Source: Acidimicrobiia bacterium (GTDB lineage: Bacteria; Actinomycetota; Acidimicrobiia; IMCC26256; PALSA-555). Taken from it: a DNA stretch of 64,000 bases. Within the stretch, counting starts at the first letter, position 1, and each line of letters starts with the position of its first letter. A program made the position numbers and the translations under genes. Positions 1 through 9,131 of the stretch are shown here, piece by piece. The notes beneath the pieces were generated by a model. It was not told the DNA's origin and did not search any database. It saw only the letters and a program-made list of their open reading frames with translations. The stretch lies in NCBI GenBank assembly GCA_035948415.1, contig DASZJD010000073.1, positions 1 through 64,000 on the forward strand, in the 5' to 3' direction.

Positions 1-462
1 GCCTACGACGCGCTCGCCGAGCCGGTCCGCGGCCTCTGCGACCAGCTGGTCGCAATCCACCACGACCCGTGGTTCGCCGCCGACGTGGAGGCTAACGGGG
101 GCTTCGAGTGGGACGGCGCGTGGGTGGACAAGCTCTACCCGGCCGCTCACCCGGTCGTGCGCACCCACCCAGAGACCCGCCGTGCCGGGCTGTTCGTGAA
201 TTCGCAGTTCACGCGCCTGATCCTGGGGGTCTCCGAGGTCGAGAGCGCTGCGCTGCTCGACATGCTCTACCGGCACTGCCAGCGGCCCGAGTTCGCCTGC
301 CGGTACCGCTGGCACGAGCGGACGGTCGCCTTCTGGGACAACCGGGCCACCCTGCACTACGCCCTCGACGACTATGGCGACGCGGTGCGGATCGTCCATC
401 GGGTGACGCTGCGGGGGGACCGTCCCTTCGGGCCCGCGATGCCGCCTCCGGGCACGGACTGA
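1..462 (+). CDS. TauD/TfdA-family 2-oxoglutarate dioxygenase (3' part)
   Basis: C-terminal 153 residues of an Fe(II)/2-oxoglutarate-dependent dioxygenase; the 5' part, with the HxD half of the iron site, lies outside the window. The family hydroxylates small substrates such as taurine, other sulfonates or 2,4-D, releasing CO2 and succinate. Visible family marks are HPVVRTHPET, LFVN near mid-fragment, the distal iron-binding His in FWDNRATLHYA, and the Arg of RIVHRVTLRGD that holds the 2-oxoglutarate carboxylate. The C-terminus is normal and ends at a TGA. The substrate cannot be read from this part, and no sulfonate transporter lies within view. Confidence 0.9.
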   Translation, partial: AYDALAEPVRGLCDQLVAIHHDPWFAADVEANGGFEWDGAWVDKLYPAAHPVVRTHPETRRAGLFVNSQFTRLILGVSEVESAALLDMLYRHCQRPEFACRYRWHERTVAFWDNRATLHYALDDYGDAVRIVHRVTLRGDRPFGPAMPPPGTD

Positions 463-556
463 TCACCGGGTGTGATGAGCCCACCGTTGATGGGCGAGGG
501 CGTCGAAGCGGCGCGGGAACGAGCGTCGGGCTGCGACGCCGGTCGATGACACATCG

Positions 557-1657
557 GTGCTGCGGCGACTCCTGAGCCGGCTGCGGAGCGGGTCCGGTGC
601 CGCCCGCGTCCTGGTCCCCGTGGCCGGCCTCGCGGTCGTGGCCGGCGTCGCGGTCGTCGTAGCCACGACGTCGACGGCCGCCCCCCCGACCGCGGCGCCG
701 AGGTTCCCGACCAGGATCGTCACCCGGCCGGGAGGCGGGGTACCGGGCGCCGACTCGAGCTCCCCGGCGAGGATCGTGGACCCCGGGCGGGACCGGCCCA
801 ACCCGTTCGTGCTGGTGACGAACGGGAAGTACTACCTGTACTCGAGCCAATCGGGCACGTTCGATTCCCCGAACCTGCCGCTCTGGGTCTCGACCGACTT
901 CGCGCACTGGAGCCCGGCGCGGGACGCCCTGCCCACGCTGCCGCGCTGGGCGACGTGGGGCTCGACGTGGGCCCCGGACGTTCGACGCGTCAACGGCGCC
1001 TGGGTCTTGTACTACTCGGCGCTCGTCAAGAGCCAGAACGGATGGACCCGGTGCATCGGGACCGCCACCGCGTCCACGCCGACGGGACCGTTCAAGCCGG
1101 TCGAACGGCTGCTGGTCTGCCAGCTCGATCGTCGCGGCTCGATCGACCCGCGGACGTTCGTCGACGGTGACGGCACCCTCTGGTTGCACTGGAAGTCCGA
1201 CGACAACGCTGACCCGAACGGCACGCGGCACGCCTCCATCTACGCCCAGCGGTTGAGCGGTGACGGGCTCACGCTCGTCGGTCCGAGGACGGTGATCGTC
1301 ACCGCCGACCAGCTCTGGGAGGGTCAGGTCGTGGAGGCCCCGCAGATGGTGCGCGCGAGCGGCCACTACTGGCTCTTCTACTCCGGCAACTGGTACAACA
1401 CGCCGAAGTACGCCATCGGCGTGGCCGAATGCCGGGGTCCCGCCGGGCCGTGCACGAAACCGGCCTCCTCTCGGCCGTTCCTGGGGTCGAACACCCAAGG
1501 CTCCGGACCGGGCGAGTCATCACTCTTCGCCGACGGGAACGGCTACTGGATCGTGTATGGCCCCTGGGCGGTGAGATACCCGGAGAAGACGATCCGACCG
1601 GTCGCACTCGCCCACGTCGTCTTCAGCGGCTTCGGGCCATACCTGGGAGCCTTCTGA
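557..1657 (+). CDS. Secreted or membrane-anchored glycoside hydrolase family 43 protein
   Basis: A 366-residue protein with a hydrophobic segment at about residues 18-38 (signal or anchor) and a Thr/Ala/Pro-rich linker, followed by a five-bladed beta-propeller of the GH43 type (arabinanases, beta-xylosidases). Candidate catalytic residues are an Asp near the blade-one start (DPGRDRPNPF, Asp75 or Asp79), Asp197 in the SIDPRTFVDGDGTLWLHW segment and the acid Glu260 in VEAPQMV. The repeated GKYYLYSS, GAWVLYYSA and GHYWLFYSG strands are the propeller blades. The start is GTG 557, since the ATG at 546 reads another frame and stops at once. Role by family: releasing arabinose or xylose from plant-type polysaccharide outside the membrane. 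Exact substrate unknown. Confidence 0.85.
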   Translation: MLRRLLSRLRSGSGAARVLVPVAGLAVVAGVAVVVATTSTAAPPTAAPRFPTRIVTRPGGGVPGADSSSPARIVDPGRDRPNPFVLVTNGKYYLYSSQSGTFDSPNLPLWVSTDFAHWSPARDALPTLPRWATWGSTWAPDVRRVNGAWVLYYSALVKSQNGWTRCIGTATASTPTGPFKPVERLLVCQLDRRGSIDPRTFVDGDGTLWLHWKSDDNADPNGTRHASIYAQRLSGDGLTLVGPRTVIVTADQLWEGQVVEAPQMVRASGHYWLFYSGNWYNTPKYAIGVAECRGPAGPCTKPASSRPFLGSNTQGSGPGESSLFADGNGYWIVYGPWAVRYPEKTIRPVALAHVVFSGFGPYLGAF

Positions 1658-1759
1658 CCGCGCCGGCGACGGCCGAAGATCGAATCGTCCAGGCGGGTCG
1701 GCGCAAGGCGACGGGAACGTGGTTCCGTCCTGGTTGCGACGAGCCGGACCGAGCTCGGG

Positions 1760-2410
1760 CTACCCGCGCTCGTCACGCTCCTGCGTCCGGCTGGCCCGAT
1801 CCGCGGCCAACGCGCGTGGCGGTCGAAGCGCAGCCTCGATGACGGCGGCGACGTCACGGCCAAGCAATGCCGCGGGGTCAGTCCCTGTCTGGACCAGTGA
1901 CATCAGCAGCGAGAGCACGATCGCCACGAGCCCGTTCGCGATCGGTTCAGCCTCGATGTCGCCGCGGACCACGCCGGCGGCCTGCTGCCGGCGAAGGCGC
2001 TCGCGGCACGCCTCGCGGAGCTGCTCGAGGGCCGGAATGGTCAGCAGCCGGACGCTGAACTCGGGCTCGAGCCCGGCCAGGATCCGCCGCGCCAGGGGGT
2101 GCCGCTCGACCGCAGCCACGAGCGCGAAGATCAGCGTCTCGCGCCAGCGGTCGACGTCGACGTCGTCATCAAGGGTCGACAACCCCTCGCCGATCACCGC
2201 CGCCGCGTCCTCGTCCACCGCCGCGACGAACAAGGCCTCTTTGCTCGGAAAGTAGGCGTAGGCGGCGGTGCCGCTGAGGCGAGCGTCGCGGGCGATCGCG
2301 GCGAGCGCAGTGTCGCGGTAGCCGTCCCGCCCGAAGCGGGCGATGGCGGCGTCCAAGACCACCTGCCGGGTTCGCTCCCCCTTGGTCATCGGCGATGCCG
2401 TCACCGTCAC
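1760..2410 (-). CDS. TetR-family transcriptional repressor
   Basis: A 216-residue regulator with an N-terminal helix-turn-helix (about residues 15-62: TRQVVLDAAIARFGRDGY, then ALAAIARDARLSGTAAYAYF and the family YFPSKEALF turn) and an all-helical ligand and dimer domain with no recognisable specificity. It is divergent from the diiron oxygenase gene that starts at 2553, so that gene and itself are the obvious targets. The start at 2410 gives a very short leader. ATG at 2389 (MTKGERTRQ) would give a more usual TetR N-terminus and is equally possible. Confidence 0.88.
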   Translation of the reverse strand: MTVTASPMTKGERTRQVVLDAAIARFGRDGYRDTALAAIARDARLSGTAAYAYFPSKEALFVAAVDEDAAAVIGEGLSTLDDDVDVDRWRETLIFALVAAVERHPLARRILAGLEPEFSVRLLTIPALEQLREACRERLRRQQAAGVVRGDIEAEPIANGLVAIVLSLLMSLVQTGTDPAALLGRDVAAVIEAALRPPRALAADRASRTQERDERG

Positions 2411-2417
2411 GGTCTCA

Positions 2418-2456
2418 GTATAAACCTATATTCATGGAATTGCGCTAATCCCTCAA
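2418..2456 (-). promoter_or_regulatory. Candidate promoter and operator of the TetR gene
   Basis: An AT-rich patch in otherwise GC-rich DNA. On the minus strand TTGAGG (2451-2456) and GAATAT (2428-2433) are spaced by 17 bases, a good sigma-70 pair. Overlapping the -10 is an imperfect palindrome, TATA-AACC-TATA (2419-2430), where a TetR dimer could sit and repress itself and the divergent diiron gene. Pattern reading only. Confidence 0.4.
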
Positions 2457-2552
2457 ATTCACTAGATTTCCGGGGGTCAGGACGCCCCCGGTGCGACCCG
2501 ACGAGTGAGGACAGCCGAGGCGTCACCTCCGATCCGCCCGAAGGACGAGCCC

Positions 2553-3455
2553 ATGACTGCGAGCCGAACTGCTTCGGAGGCCGCGAACACGAGCCGGGTC
2601 CGGCGCTTGAACCGCGCGTCCGGCGACCGGTTCGTCGAGCCTGACGTCGAGGTGACCGGTCGCCTGACCAACGAGCAGCCGATCCCCGACGAGCTGCTGT
2701 CGATCGCGGGACTCGATGTCTCGCTCACTCCGGCCCAGCGCGCCACCTTGGCCCGCGAGGAGCTCGCCTCGATCGTCCGGTTCGGGCTCCTGTTCGAGGC
2801 CGTGCTCATGTCCGGGTTCGCGTATCAGATGGCGCTGAGCGATGACGTCACGAATCCGCGCTTCACGTACGCCCTGCACGAGATCGGCGAGGAGACTCGG
2901 CACTCCCGGTTGTTCGTGCGCCTCCTGGACGAGCTCTCGCCCCGGCAGTGGAACCCGTTCGAGAGCAGACTCGCCACTGCGATCCGATCACGGCTTCTCC
3001 CCTTGCTCTTTCGGCGGCCAGCGACGCTCGACGCCCTGGTCCTGGTCGGCGAGGAAACACCGGATCTGCTCCAGCGGCTCGCAGCCGAGAACCCCGACAC
3101 CGACCCGTACGTGCGAGACATCAGCCGATACCACCGCCTGGAGGAGGCTCGGCACTTGGCCTTCGCCCGCATGACCGTCGGAGAGCGTTACAAGCACGCG
3201 ACGTGGACTGACCGGTTCGCGGTTCGCTGGATCGTGCCGCTCATGACCGTCTTCATGTTCGACATGATCGTGCAGCCCTTCGTCTACCGGACGGTTGGGC
3301 TTCCGTCGGTCCGCACCTGGCTCCGAGTCCGCCGGCAGCCCGAGCGCGTCGCGTTGCGCCGCCAGGTGGCTCGCGCCGTGCTCGATGGCCTGATCGCCGC
3401 CAATGTCCTCGAGCGCGGCCGCGTTCCCCTCTTCTGGCGACGCGTAGCCGGGTGA
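2553..3455 (+). CDS. AurF-like diiron oxygenase
   Basis: A 300-residue all-helical protein of the p-aminobenzoate N-oxygenase (AurF) type, which uses a two-iron centre to oxidise amines or other small substrates. The metal ligands are in place: Glu82 in FEAVLMSGF, the ExxH pair ETRH near residues 114-117, Glu in VGEETPDL, and the HRLEEARH block that supplies His, Glu and His at the AurF spacing. A hydrophobic stretch near residue 235 (WIVPLMTVFMFDMIV) may touch the membrane. ATG 2553 is preferred over the frame's earlier GTG because AAGGACGAG precedes it. Divergent TetR control is likely. Substrate unknown. Confidence 0.82.
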   Translation: MTASRTASEAANTSRVRRLNRASGDRFVEPDVEVTGRLTNEQPIPDELLSIAGLDVSLTPAQRATLAREELASIVRFGLLFEAVLMSGFAYQMALSDDVTNPRFTYALHEIGEETRHSRLFVRLLDELSPRQWNPFESRLATAIRSRLLPLLFRRPATLDALVLVGEETPDLLQRLAAENPDTDPYVRDISRYHRLEEARHLAFARMTVGERYKHATWTDRFAVRWIVPLMTVFMFDMIVQPFVYRTVGLPSVRTWLRVRRQPERVALRRQVARAVLDGLIAANVLERGRVPLFWRRVAG

Positions 3456-3501
3456 GCCGCCAGGCAGCCTGAGATACCAACGGCAGGACAGGGCGCGGCC
3501 A

Positions 3502-4602
3502 ATGGAGGTCGACCACTTCCCCGCGACAGATGCAGGGGTGGTGGGATCTGTGGTGGGTACTGTCGAGCGGTTGGGTGCGCCCACGGTCTCCACCTCGTCG
3601 CCGAATCCTGGCGACGGCCATGGGTGGCGACTCGTCCGCGTCTTCGTCTCACTGGCTGTGGTCCTCGGCTTGATCGCGTGCAGCTCCGGGAGCGCATCGC
3701 GTTCCGCCGTTCGGGGACCGCCGACGATCACGCGCCCGACCATCTGGCTGCGGCGCTCGACATCGATCAGCCCGACCGCGTTGCCGCTCCGAGACCAGCA
3801 CTACGTCACCGATGCGCCGAGACCGGGATACGTGTTCGTCTGCGATCCCAAGATGTTCCAGCAGCGCAATGGTCCTGGTGCGCGGCGCGAAGGCCCGTGG
3901 ATCAACAGAGCGTCCGGTACCTACGACGTGACACAGAAGCCCGTCGACTCCGGGAACGTCCGCTACCCCAACGCGCGGTTCACGATCACGACGACCGGCA
4001 CCCAGCGGGTGATCACCGGTAACGGCTTCCCACTCGGGGTGCCAACCGGACGGTTCCCGGTTCAAGCCAGCGAGCCGGCGTATCTATACGACCCGAACCC
4101 GAACGCGGTCACGGCCCAACACATCTCCTACTCGATTCCGCGCTACCCCACGCTGGCGGCATCCCCCTCATGTACCTATAAGGAGGTTGGGATCACGCTC
4201 GACGGCGTGCCGGTACATGTCCCGCTCGACTCCAGTGGCCGAAACGAACTCGCCTACCAAATCCAAGACGTCTGCACCGGCGTACCGCAACCCGGCGGCG
4301 GATATCACCGGTTCTCACTTTCCGAGTGCACGCCCAATATCCACGAACGAACCGCTCTGGTCGGTTACGCGCTCGACGGATTCGGCATCTTCAGCCCCTA
4401 CGACGACAACGGGAAGGAGCTCACAACCGCGGATCTCGATGTCTGCCACGGCACGACCTCAACCATCCCGTGGGAAGGAAAGCACGTCACCACGTACCAC
4501 TACGTGATGACACGAGACTTTCCGAACACGGTGGCATGCTTCCGAGGCACACCAACCAGAAATGCCTTCCCCGCTCTCCCCGGCGCTCCTCCACAGCGCT
4601 AA
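3502..4602 (+). CDS. YHYH-domain lipoprotein
   Basis: A 366-residue protein with a late hydrophobic segment (about residues 43-60) ending in a lipobox-like LIAC, so probably a surface lipoprotein with an over-long N-terminus or a start further downstream. The C-terminal half is a YHYH domain: GYALDGFGIFSPYDDNG, the DLDVCHG segment and the THVACF-like end VACFRGTP. The family-naming motif reads YHYV here instead of YHYH. Function of the domain is not established; it is found in secreted proteins of bacteria and lower eukaryotes. Base composition is less GC-rich than in the flanking housekeeping genes, which suggests recent acquisition. Confidence 0.75.
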   Translation: MEVDHFPATDAGVVGSVVGTVERLGAPTVSTSSPNPGDGHGWRLVRVFVSLAVVLGLIACSSGSASRSAVRGPPTITRPTIWLRRSTSISPTALPLRDQHYVTDAPRPGYVFVCDPKMFQQRNGPGARREGPWINRASGTYDVTQKPVDSGNVRYPNARFTITTTGTQRVITGNGFPLGVPTGRFPVQASEPAYLYDPNPNAVTAQHISYSIPRYPTLAASPSCTYKEVGITLDGVPVHVPLDSSGRNELAYQIQDVCTGVPQPGGGYHRFSLSECTPNIHERTALVGYALDGFGIFSPYDDNGKELTTADLDVCHGTTSTIPWEGKHVTTYHYVMTRDFPNTVACFRGTPTRNAFPALPGAPPQR

Positions 4603-4823
4603 AGCAAATGGCGCAAGCGGCTGAATACGTCGGACCGCGTATGAACATGCCCAGGGTGGCCGATCTTGAGGCTCGGCTGGCACGACCGCCAAAGCCCGGA
4701 GCGTTCAGCGTTGCCAAGCTGGAGGGTCTCCCGGGCCGGGAAACGGCTCGGGACCCAGGCCGAGTCGTCAGACCCAGACACAGAAGGCCAGCACGTACAC
4801 CACCCGAATGTCTATCGTCGCTC

Positions 4824-5213
4824 ATGCCTCACAACGTCGTGCACTTCGCCATCCACGCCGACGACGTCGACCGTGCTCGCCGCTTCTACGAAGCCGTGTT
4901 CGGCTGGCGGTTCGAAGCCTGGGGCCCGCCCGGCTTCTACAACGTCATCACCGGAGACGACGACCATCCCGGCATCCACGGAGCGCTCCACAGCCGGGAG
5001 GAACGACTCGCTGGTACCGGCACTCGAGGCTTCACGTGCACCGTCGCCGTCGAGGATCTAGGTGCCATCCGCAGGAAGGTCATCGATAACGGCGGCACCA
5101 TCACTTACCAAGAAGTCCAGATACCTACCGTCGGGACTCTCACCCAATTCCTCGACACCGAGGGGAACGAGTTGGCAGCGATGGTCTACGAGAGGGAAAT
5201 GTTCGGCAGGTAA
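4824..5213 (+). CDS. VOC-family (glyoxalase/bleomycin-resistance type) protein
   Basis: 129 residues forming one vicinal-oxygen-chelate module pair. It opens with VVHFAIHADDVDRARRFYEAVFGW (the His that usually binds metal and the RRFYE..FGW strand-helix turn) and ends with FLDTEGNELAAMVYE, where the family Glu sits. Such proteins act as lyases, isomerases, dioxygenases or drug-binding proteins, and the chemistry cannot be told from sequence alone. ATG 4824 is chosen because the family fold starts immediately after it; the frame is open far upstream but without family similarity. It lies in a region of small accessory genes. Confidence 0.82.
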   Translation: MPHNVVHFAIHADDVDRARRFYEAVFGWRFEAWGPPGFYNVITGDDDHPGIHGALHSREERLAGTGTRGFTCTVAVEDLGAIRRKVIDNGGTITYQEVQIPTVGTLTQFLDTEGNELAAMVYEREMFGR

Positions 5214-5463
5214 ACCGTCCCCCATGACACCGCCTCAAGAGGAACGGCCAGTTGGCAGCGACCCCACCAAACCCGAGCCCAGCACTGCCAATCTCTACGA
5301 CTGAAACGATCACCACTGACACGCACAGCCGGGACTCGGATGCGACCCTCGCCCTGCAAGCGGGGCGGGTCTCAGCGCACCTCTAGCGTTTCCTGAAGTT
5401 CCCCGCCGGCTGCGTGCGGTGCAGCGACGCGACGAGGACGGCCAGCAGAGGAGGTTGAGCAGC

Positions 5464-6063
5464 ATGTCGTTCGTCACGAGTCACATGTCCATCTCTCTCG
5501 ACGGTTTCGTGGCTGGACCTGACCAGAGCGAAGAGAACCCGCTTGGCGTCGACGGAATAAAGCTCCACCGCTGGCATCTCAACGATCCCAAGCACCAAGT
5601 CGACCAGGCCTTCACCGATCGGCTGCTCGGCCCCCGCGGGGCCTACATCATGGGCCGCAACATGTTCGGCCCGGTTCGTGGCGAGTGGGGCAACTCGGAT
5701 TGGCGCGGTTGGTGGGGTTCCGAGCCGCCGTACCACGCCCCGGTGTTCGTACTGACTCATTACCCGCACGACCCAATCACGATGGAGGGCGGGACGATCT
5801 TCTACTTCGTCGATGGCTTCGACGCGGCCTTGGCCAAGGCGACGGAGGAGGCCGGCGACCGCGCGATCGACGTCGCGGGCGGGGCGAGCGCAGTTCGCCA
5901 GGCGTTGCAGGCCGGCTGCCTCGACGAGCTCGTGCTCGACCTCGTCCCGGTGGTGCTGGGGAGCGGGGAACGGATCTTCGATGACCTGTCGGAGCTATCC
6001 GCCGAGCCAGTCGAGGTGGCCACCTCACCGCTGGCCACCCATATCGTCTACAGGATTACTTAG
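5464..6063 (+). CDS. RibD C-terminal / dihydrofolate-reductase-like reductase
   Basis: 199 residues of the 'dihydrofolate reductase family' that shares the RibD C-terminal fold and binds NADPH. Marks are SLDGFVAGPDQ at residues 10-22, YIMGRNMFG near 65, the VFVLTHYPHDP strand, and the VAGGASAVRQAL and VPVVLGSGERIFDDL segments near the end. A strong GAGGAGG lies about 8-14 bases before ATG 5464. It is not the folA enzyme: length and motifs fit the stand-alone RibD-like group common in actinobacteria, whose substrates are mostly unknown. Confidence 0.85.
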   Translation: MSFVTSHMSISLDGFVAGPDQSEENPLGVDGIKLHRWHLNDPKHQVDQAFTDRLLGPRGAYIMGRNMFGPVRGEWGNSDWRGWWGSEPPYHAPVFVLTHYPHDPITMEGGTIFYFVDGFDAALAKATEEAGDRAIDVAGGASAVRQALQAGCLDELVLDLVPVVLGSGERIFDDLSELSAEPVEVATSPLATHIVYRIT

Positions 6064-6422
6064 CCAAGTGCTGAGCACAGGGCACGTGCCGACGGCAATT
6101 GAATACGCGCCATCCCTGCCGGGTGTATCTCAGGCGACGACGAGCCCAATCGCCGGTCCGCTGGGATCAAAGACGGTTCCGTTTGCGGCCCGTCAGCATA
6201 GGGGTGCGACATAGTCCACCTCACTGCAAGAGGGACGAGTTCGGTGCGCATATCTTGTGGAGCCGCGACCCGTTGCCTTCCTTAACCGACCGAAGCGGAT
6301 CCGCATGGCAAGCAACACCGGGTGCTCTTGAAGGCGCTCGTCGCTCGCCACTCCCCTTCCCGCAGGATCCCCGGTTGGCTCGGAGTAGCGTCCGCATCCA
6401 GCGGACACGAAAGAGGTTGCAG
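6064..6422. other. Intergenic region, nothing recognised
   Basis: About 360 bases between the reductase gene and the 99-residue ORF. No conserved protein, RNA structure, strong promoter or long repeat could be seen. The AT content is higher than in most of the window. Confidence 0.5.
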
Positions 6423-6722
6423 ATGCCCATTGGATTGCGATTGAACTTCCCAGAGAACACGATCGAGGACTACGACAAGATCTGCAAAGCACTCAATTTC
6501 CCGGCGGACTGGCCTGACGGGCTCATCGCGCATGGATCCCACGACGCGGGTGGGCACCTCGGCGTGAGCGACGTTTGGGAGTCCCGACGGCATTTCGACC
6601 GTTTCGCGGAAGGGCGACTGCAGAAGGCGATGGGCGAGGCGATGGGCGACCGCGCCCGGGCCCCTGAGATCACCGAGCGCGACTTTCACAGCTGGTATTC
6701 CCGCGAGGTCGGGCAGAGATGA
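6423..6722 (+). CDS. Small protein of unknown function (99 aa)
   Basis: A 99-residue soluble protein with a GAAAGAGG ribosome site before ATG 6423. Residues 30-70 (LIAHGSHDAGGHLGVSDVWESRRHFDRF) read like the small dimeric alpha/beta-barrel proteins in which a GGHLVxDxWES strand is followed by a helix, so an ABM-like fold is plausible. No catalytic residues can be assigned. It stands alone between the reductase and the RNase P RNA gene. Confidence 0.6.
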   Translation: MPIGLRLNFPENTIEDYDKICKALNFPADWPDGLIAHGSHDAGGHLGVSDVWESRRHFDRFAEGRLQKAMGEAMGDRARAPEITERDFHSWYSREVGQR

Positions 6723-6980
6723 CGTGAGACCTTCCGCCGCGGTTCGACGCGACGGGATAGCACCCAACCGGACGACAAGACCGCCGGGATGGCGCAATCA
6801 GATCGGGATGCAGGGCACGCCGGGGACCCAACGATCAACTCAGCAGTCAACGACCGGGCGCTTGCTGATCGCGCGCTTTTGTGGCTGTCTTGTTCGATGG
6901 GTGCGTCGATCGAGCCGAGGACTCGCTGAGGACAGCGCGGCGGCCCATAGCCTTTGTCCGTTGATGGCTAACGAAATGGT

Positions 6981-7357
<377 letters not shown>

Positions 7358-7453
7358 ACCAGCGCCATTCTCCCACCCCCGGGGCACGGCGGTGGGGCGG
7401 GTCGGGCCATCGGGCCGGGGCCGCCGAGCCACGCCCTCTACGCTCTCCGCCCG

Positions 7454-8524
7454 ATGGCCCGACCTGACGCACTCACCCGGGCTGAGTCCCGACTGGTGGA
7501 TCGCCGGGAGCGCCTCCGCCGTGACGAGGTCGCGGCCCTTGCCGCCCTTCCACTCGACGCGCTGCCGGACCTCGTCGCGCTGGCGCACCGCGTCCGACTC
7601 AGCTTTTGCGGCCCGACGGTCGAGCTCGAGAGCCTCATCAACGCCAAGTCGGGGGCGTGTCCCGAGGACTGCGCCTTCTGCTCGCAGTCGGCCCGTTTCC
7701 ACACCGACGTCGACGTCTACCCGTTCCTCGACCTCGACGAGGTGCTCGCAGCGGCGAGGGGGACCCGCGCCGCCGGCGCGACGCAGTTCTGCATCGTGGT
7801 GGCGGTGCGCAACCCCGAGGAGCGGCTGCTCCGGCGGGTCCTGGAGGCGGTGGGCGCGGTCCGGGGCGAGACCGGCCTCGAGGTCGCGTGCTCGCTCGGG
7901 CTCCTCGAGCGGGAGCAGGCGAACCGACTCGCCGCCGCGGGAGTCCGCCGCTACAACCACAACCTCGAGGCCTGCCGCGCCGTCTTCCCCAGCATCTGCA
8001 CGACGCACAGCTACGACGACCGCGTCCGGACCGCCCGCATCGCCGCCGAGGCGGGCATGGAGCTGTGCTCGGGCGGGATCGTCGGCCTCGGCGAGACCCT
8101 CGAGCAGCGGGTCGACTTCGCGTTCGAGCTGGCCGCGCTCGACCCGTGCGAGGTCCCGATCAACTTCCTCGATCCCCGACCGGGCACGCCACTCGCAGCG
8201 CGGCCGCTGCTCTCGGCGCGCGAGGCCCTCCAGGCCGTGGCGTTGTTCCGACTCGTGCTGCCGTCGGCGTGGCTGCGCCTCGCCGGCGGCCGAGAGCGCG
8301 TCCTGGGCGAGCTCCAGGCCATGGGCCTGCTCGCGGGCGCGAACGCGCTGATCGTCGGGAACTACCTCACCACGGCCGGCCGCCCCCCCGACGCGGACGT
8401 GGCGCTGCTGGACGCGCTCGGCATGCCGGTGGCCGACGGGCCGGGCGAGGGTCGCTTCGTCGTCGACGGCGCCGGCGCCCATGCTCGCCCGCCCCGCGCG
8501 TCGATCCCGGTCCAGGCCGACTGA
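7454..8524 (+). CDS. bioB: Biotin synthase
   Basis: A 356-residue radical-SAM enzyme that inserts sulfur into dethiobiotin, the last step of biotin synthesis. The CPEDCAFC motif (Cys69, 73, 76) binds the [4Fe-4S] cluster. The [2Fe-2S] ligands are also present: Cys in QFCIVV, Cys in EVACSLGLL, Cys in ELCSGGIVGLGE, and the Arg in WLRLAGGRE. YNHNLE and the NYLTT end segment fit. ATG 7454 is the start because everything upstream in the frame is rnpB. No other bio gene is in the window. It diverges from rnpB across about 96 bases and converges on the phosphatase gene. Confidence 0.95.
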   Translation: MARPDALTRAESRLVDRRERLRRDEVAALAALPLDALPDLVALAHRVRLSFCGPTVELESLINAKSGACPEDCAFCSQSARFHTDVDVYPFLDLDEVLAAARGTRAAGATQFCIVVAVRNPEERLLRRVLEAVGAVRGETGLEVACSLGLLEREQANRLAAAGVRRYNHNLEACRAVFPSICTTHSYDDRVRTARIAAEAGMELCSGGIVGLGETLEQRVDFAFELAALDPCEVPINFLDPRPGTPLAARPLLSAREALQAVALFRLVLPSAWLRLAGGRERVLGELQAMGLLAGANALIVGNYLTTAGRPPDADVALLDALGMPVADGPGEGRFVVDGAGAHARPPRASIPVQAD

Positions 8525-8543
8525 CGCCTGGAGGGGCCGCCGG

Positions 8544-9131
8544 TCAGCGGAGGTGGCCGGTGTCGTTGAAGCTGATGAGCACCGGCCCGGACGGCCCGGG
8601 ACCGACGCGCGAGATCGACGCCACGTCGAGCCGCAGCCGCCAGGCGAAGAGGTCCCCGAGGTCGAGCGCGACGAGGATCATCGTCTTGATCGGCGACACG
8701 TGGCTCACGACGATCACGGTCCCGTCGGCCGCCCGCTCCAGGAGCGCGAGCGTGCACGGCTCGACGCGACCACGCAGCTCGGCGAGACTCTCGCCGCCCG
8801 GCGGCGCGAAGGCGGGGTCGGCGCGCCACTGCGCCGCGACCGCGGGCGGGAGGTCGGCGAGGCGCCGCTCGTCCCAGTCCCCGTAGTCCATCTCCGTCAG
8901 GCTCGGCTCCACCTCGACCTCGACACCGGTCGCGCCGCCGATGGCGGCGGCGGTCTCGCGAGCGCGGTCGAGCGGGCTGGTCAGGATCAGCGAGACCGGG
9001 TCTCGACGCAGCGCCGCCGCGACCGCGGCGGCCTGCTCGCGGCCGCGCTCGTTGAGCGTCGGGTTCGCGCGACCGAGCAGCAACCCGGCCCGGTTGGCGT
9101 CGGTCTCGCCGTGGCGCACGAGCACGATCAC
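8544..9131 (-). CDS. Histidine phosphatase-superfamily protein (CobC/GpmB-like)
   Basis: 195 residues with the phosphohistidine motif LVRHGETDANR at the N-terminus, the second-half SPLDRARETA and EMDYGDWDE, and the closing catalytic His in VIVVSHVSPIKTM. GTG 9131 overlaps the TGA of the upstream membrane-protein gene by four bases. In mycobacteria a CobC-like phosphatase domain is fused to RNase H (the Rv2228c arrangement). Here the phosphatase is a separate gene in the same operon as RNase H, so it may serve the same pathway. The substrate is unknown; alpha-ribazole phosphate and phosphosugars are family options. Confidence 0.85.
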   Translation of the reverse strand: MIVLVRHGETDANRAGLLLGRANPTLNERGREQAAAVAAALRRDPVSLILTSPLDRARETAAAIGGATGVEVEVEPSLTEMDYGDWDERRLADLPPAVAAQWRADPAFAPPGGESLAELRGRVEPCTLALLERAADGTVIVVSHVSPIKTMILVALDLGDLFAWRLRLDVASISRVGPGPSGPVLISFNDTGHLR

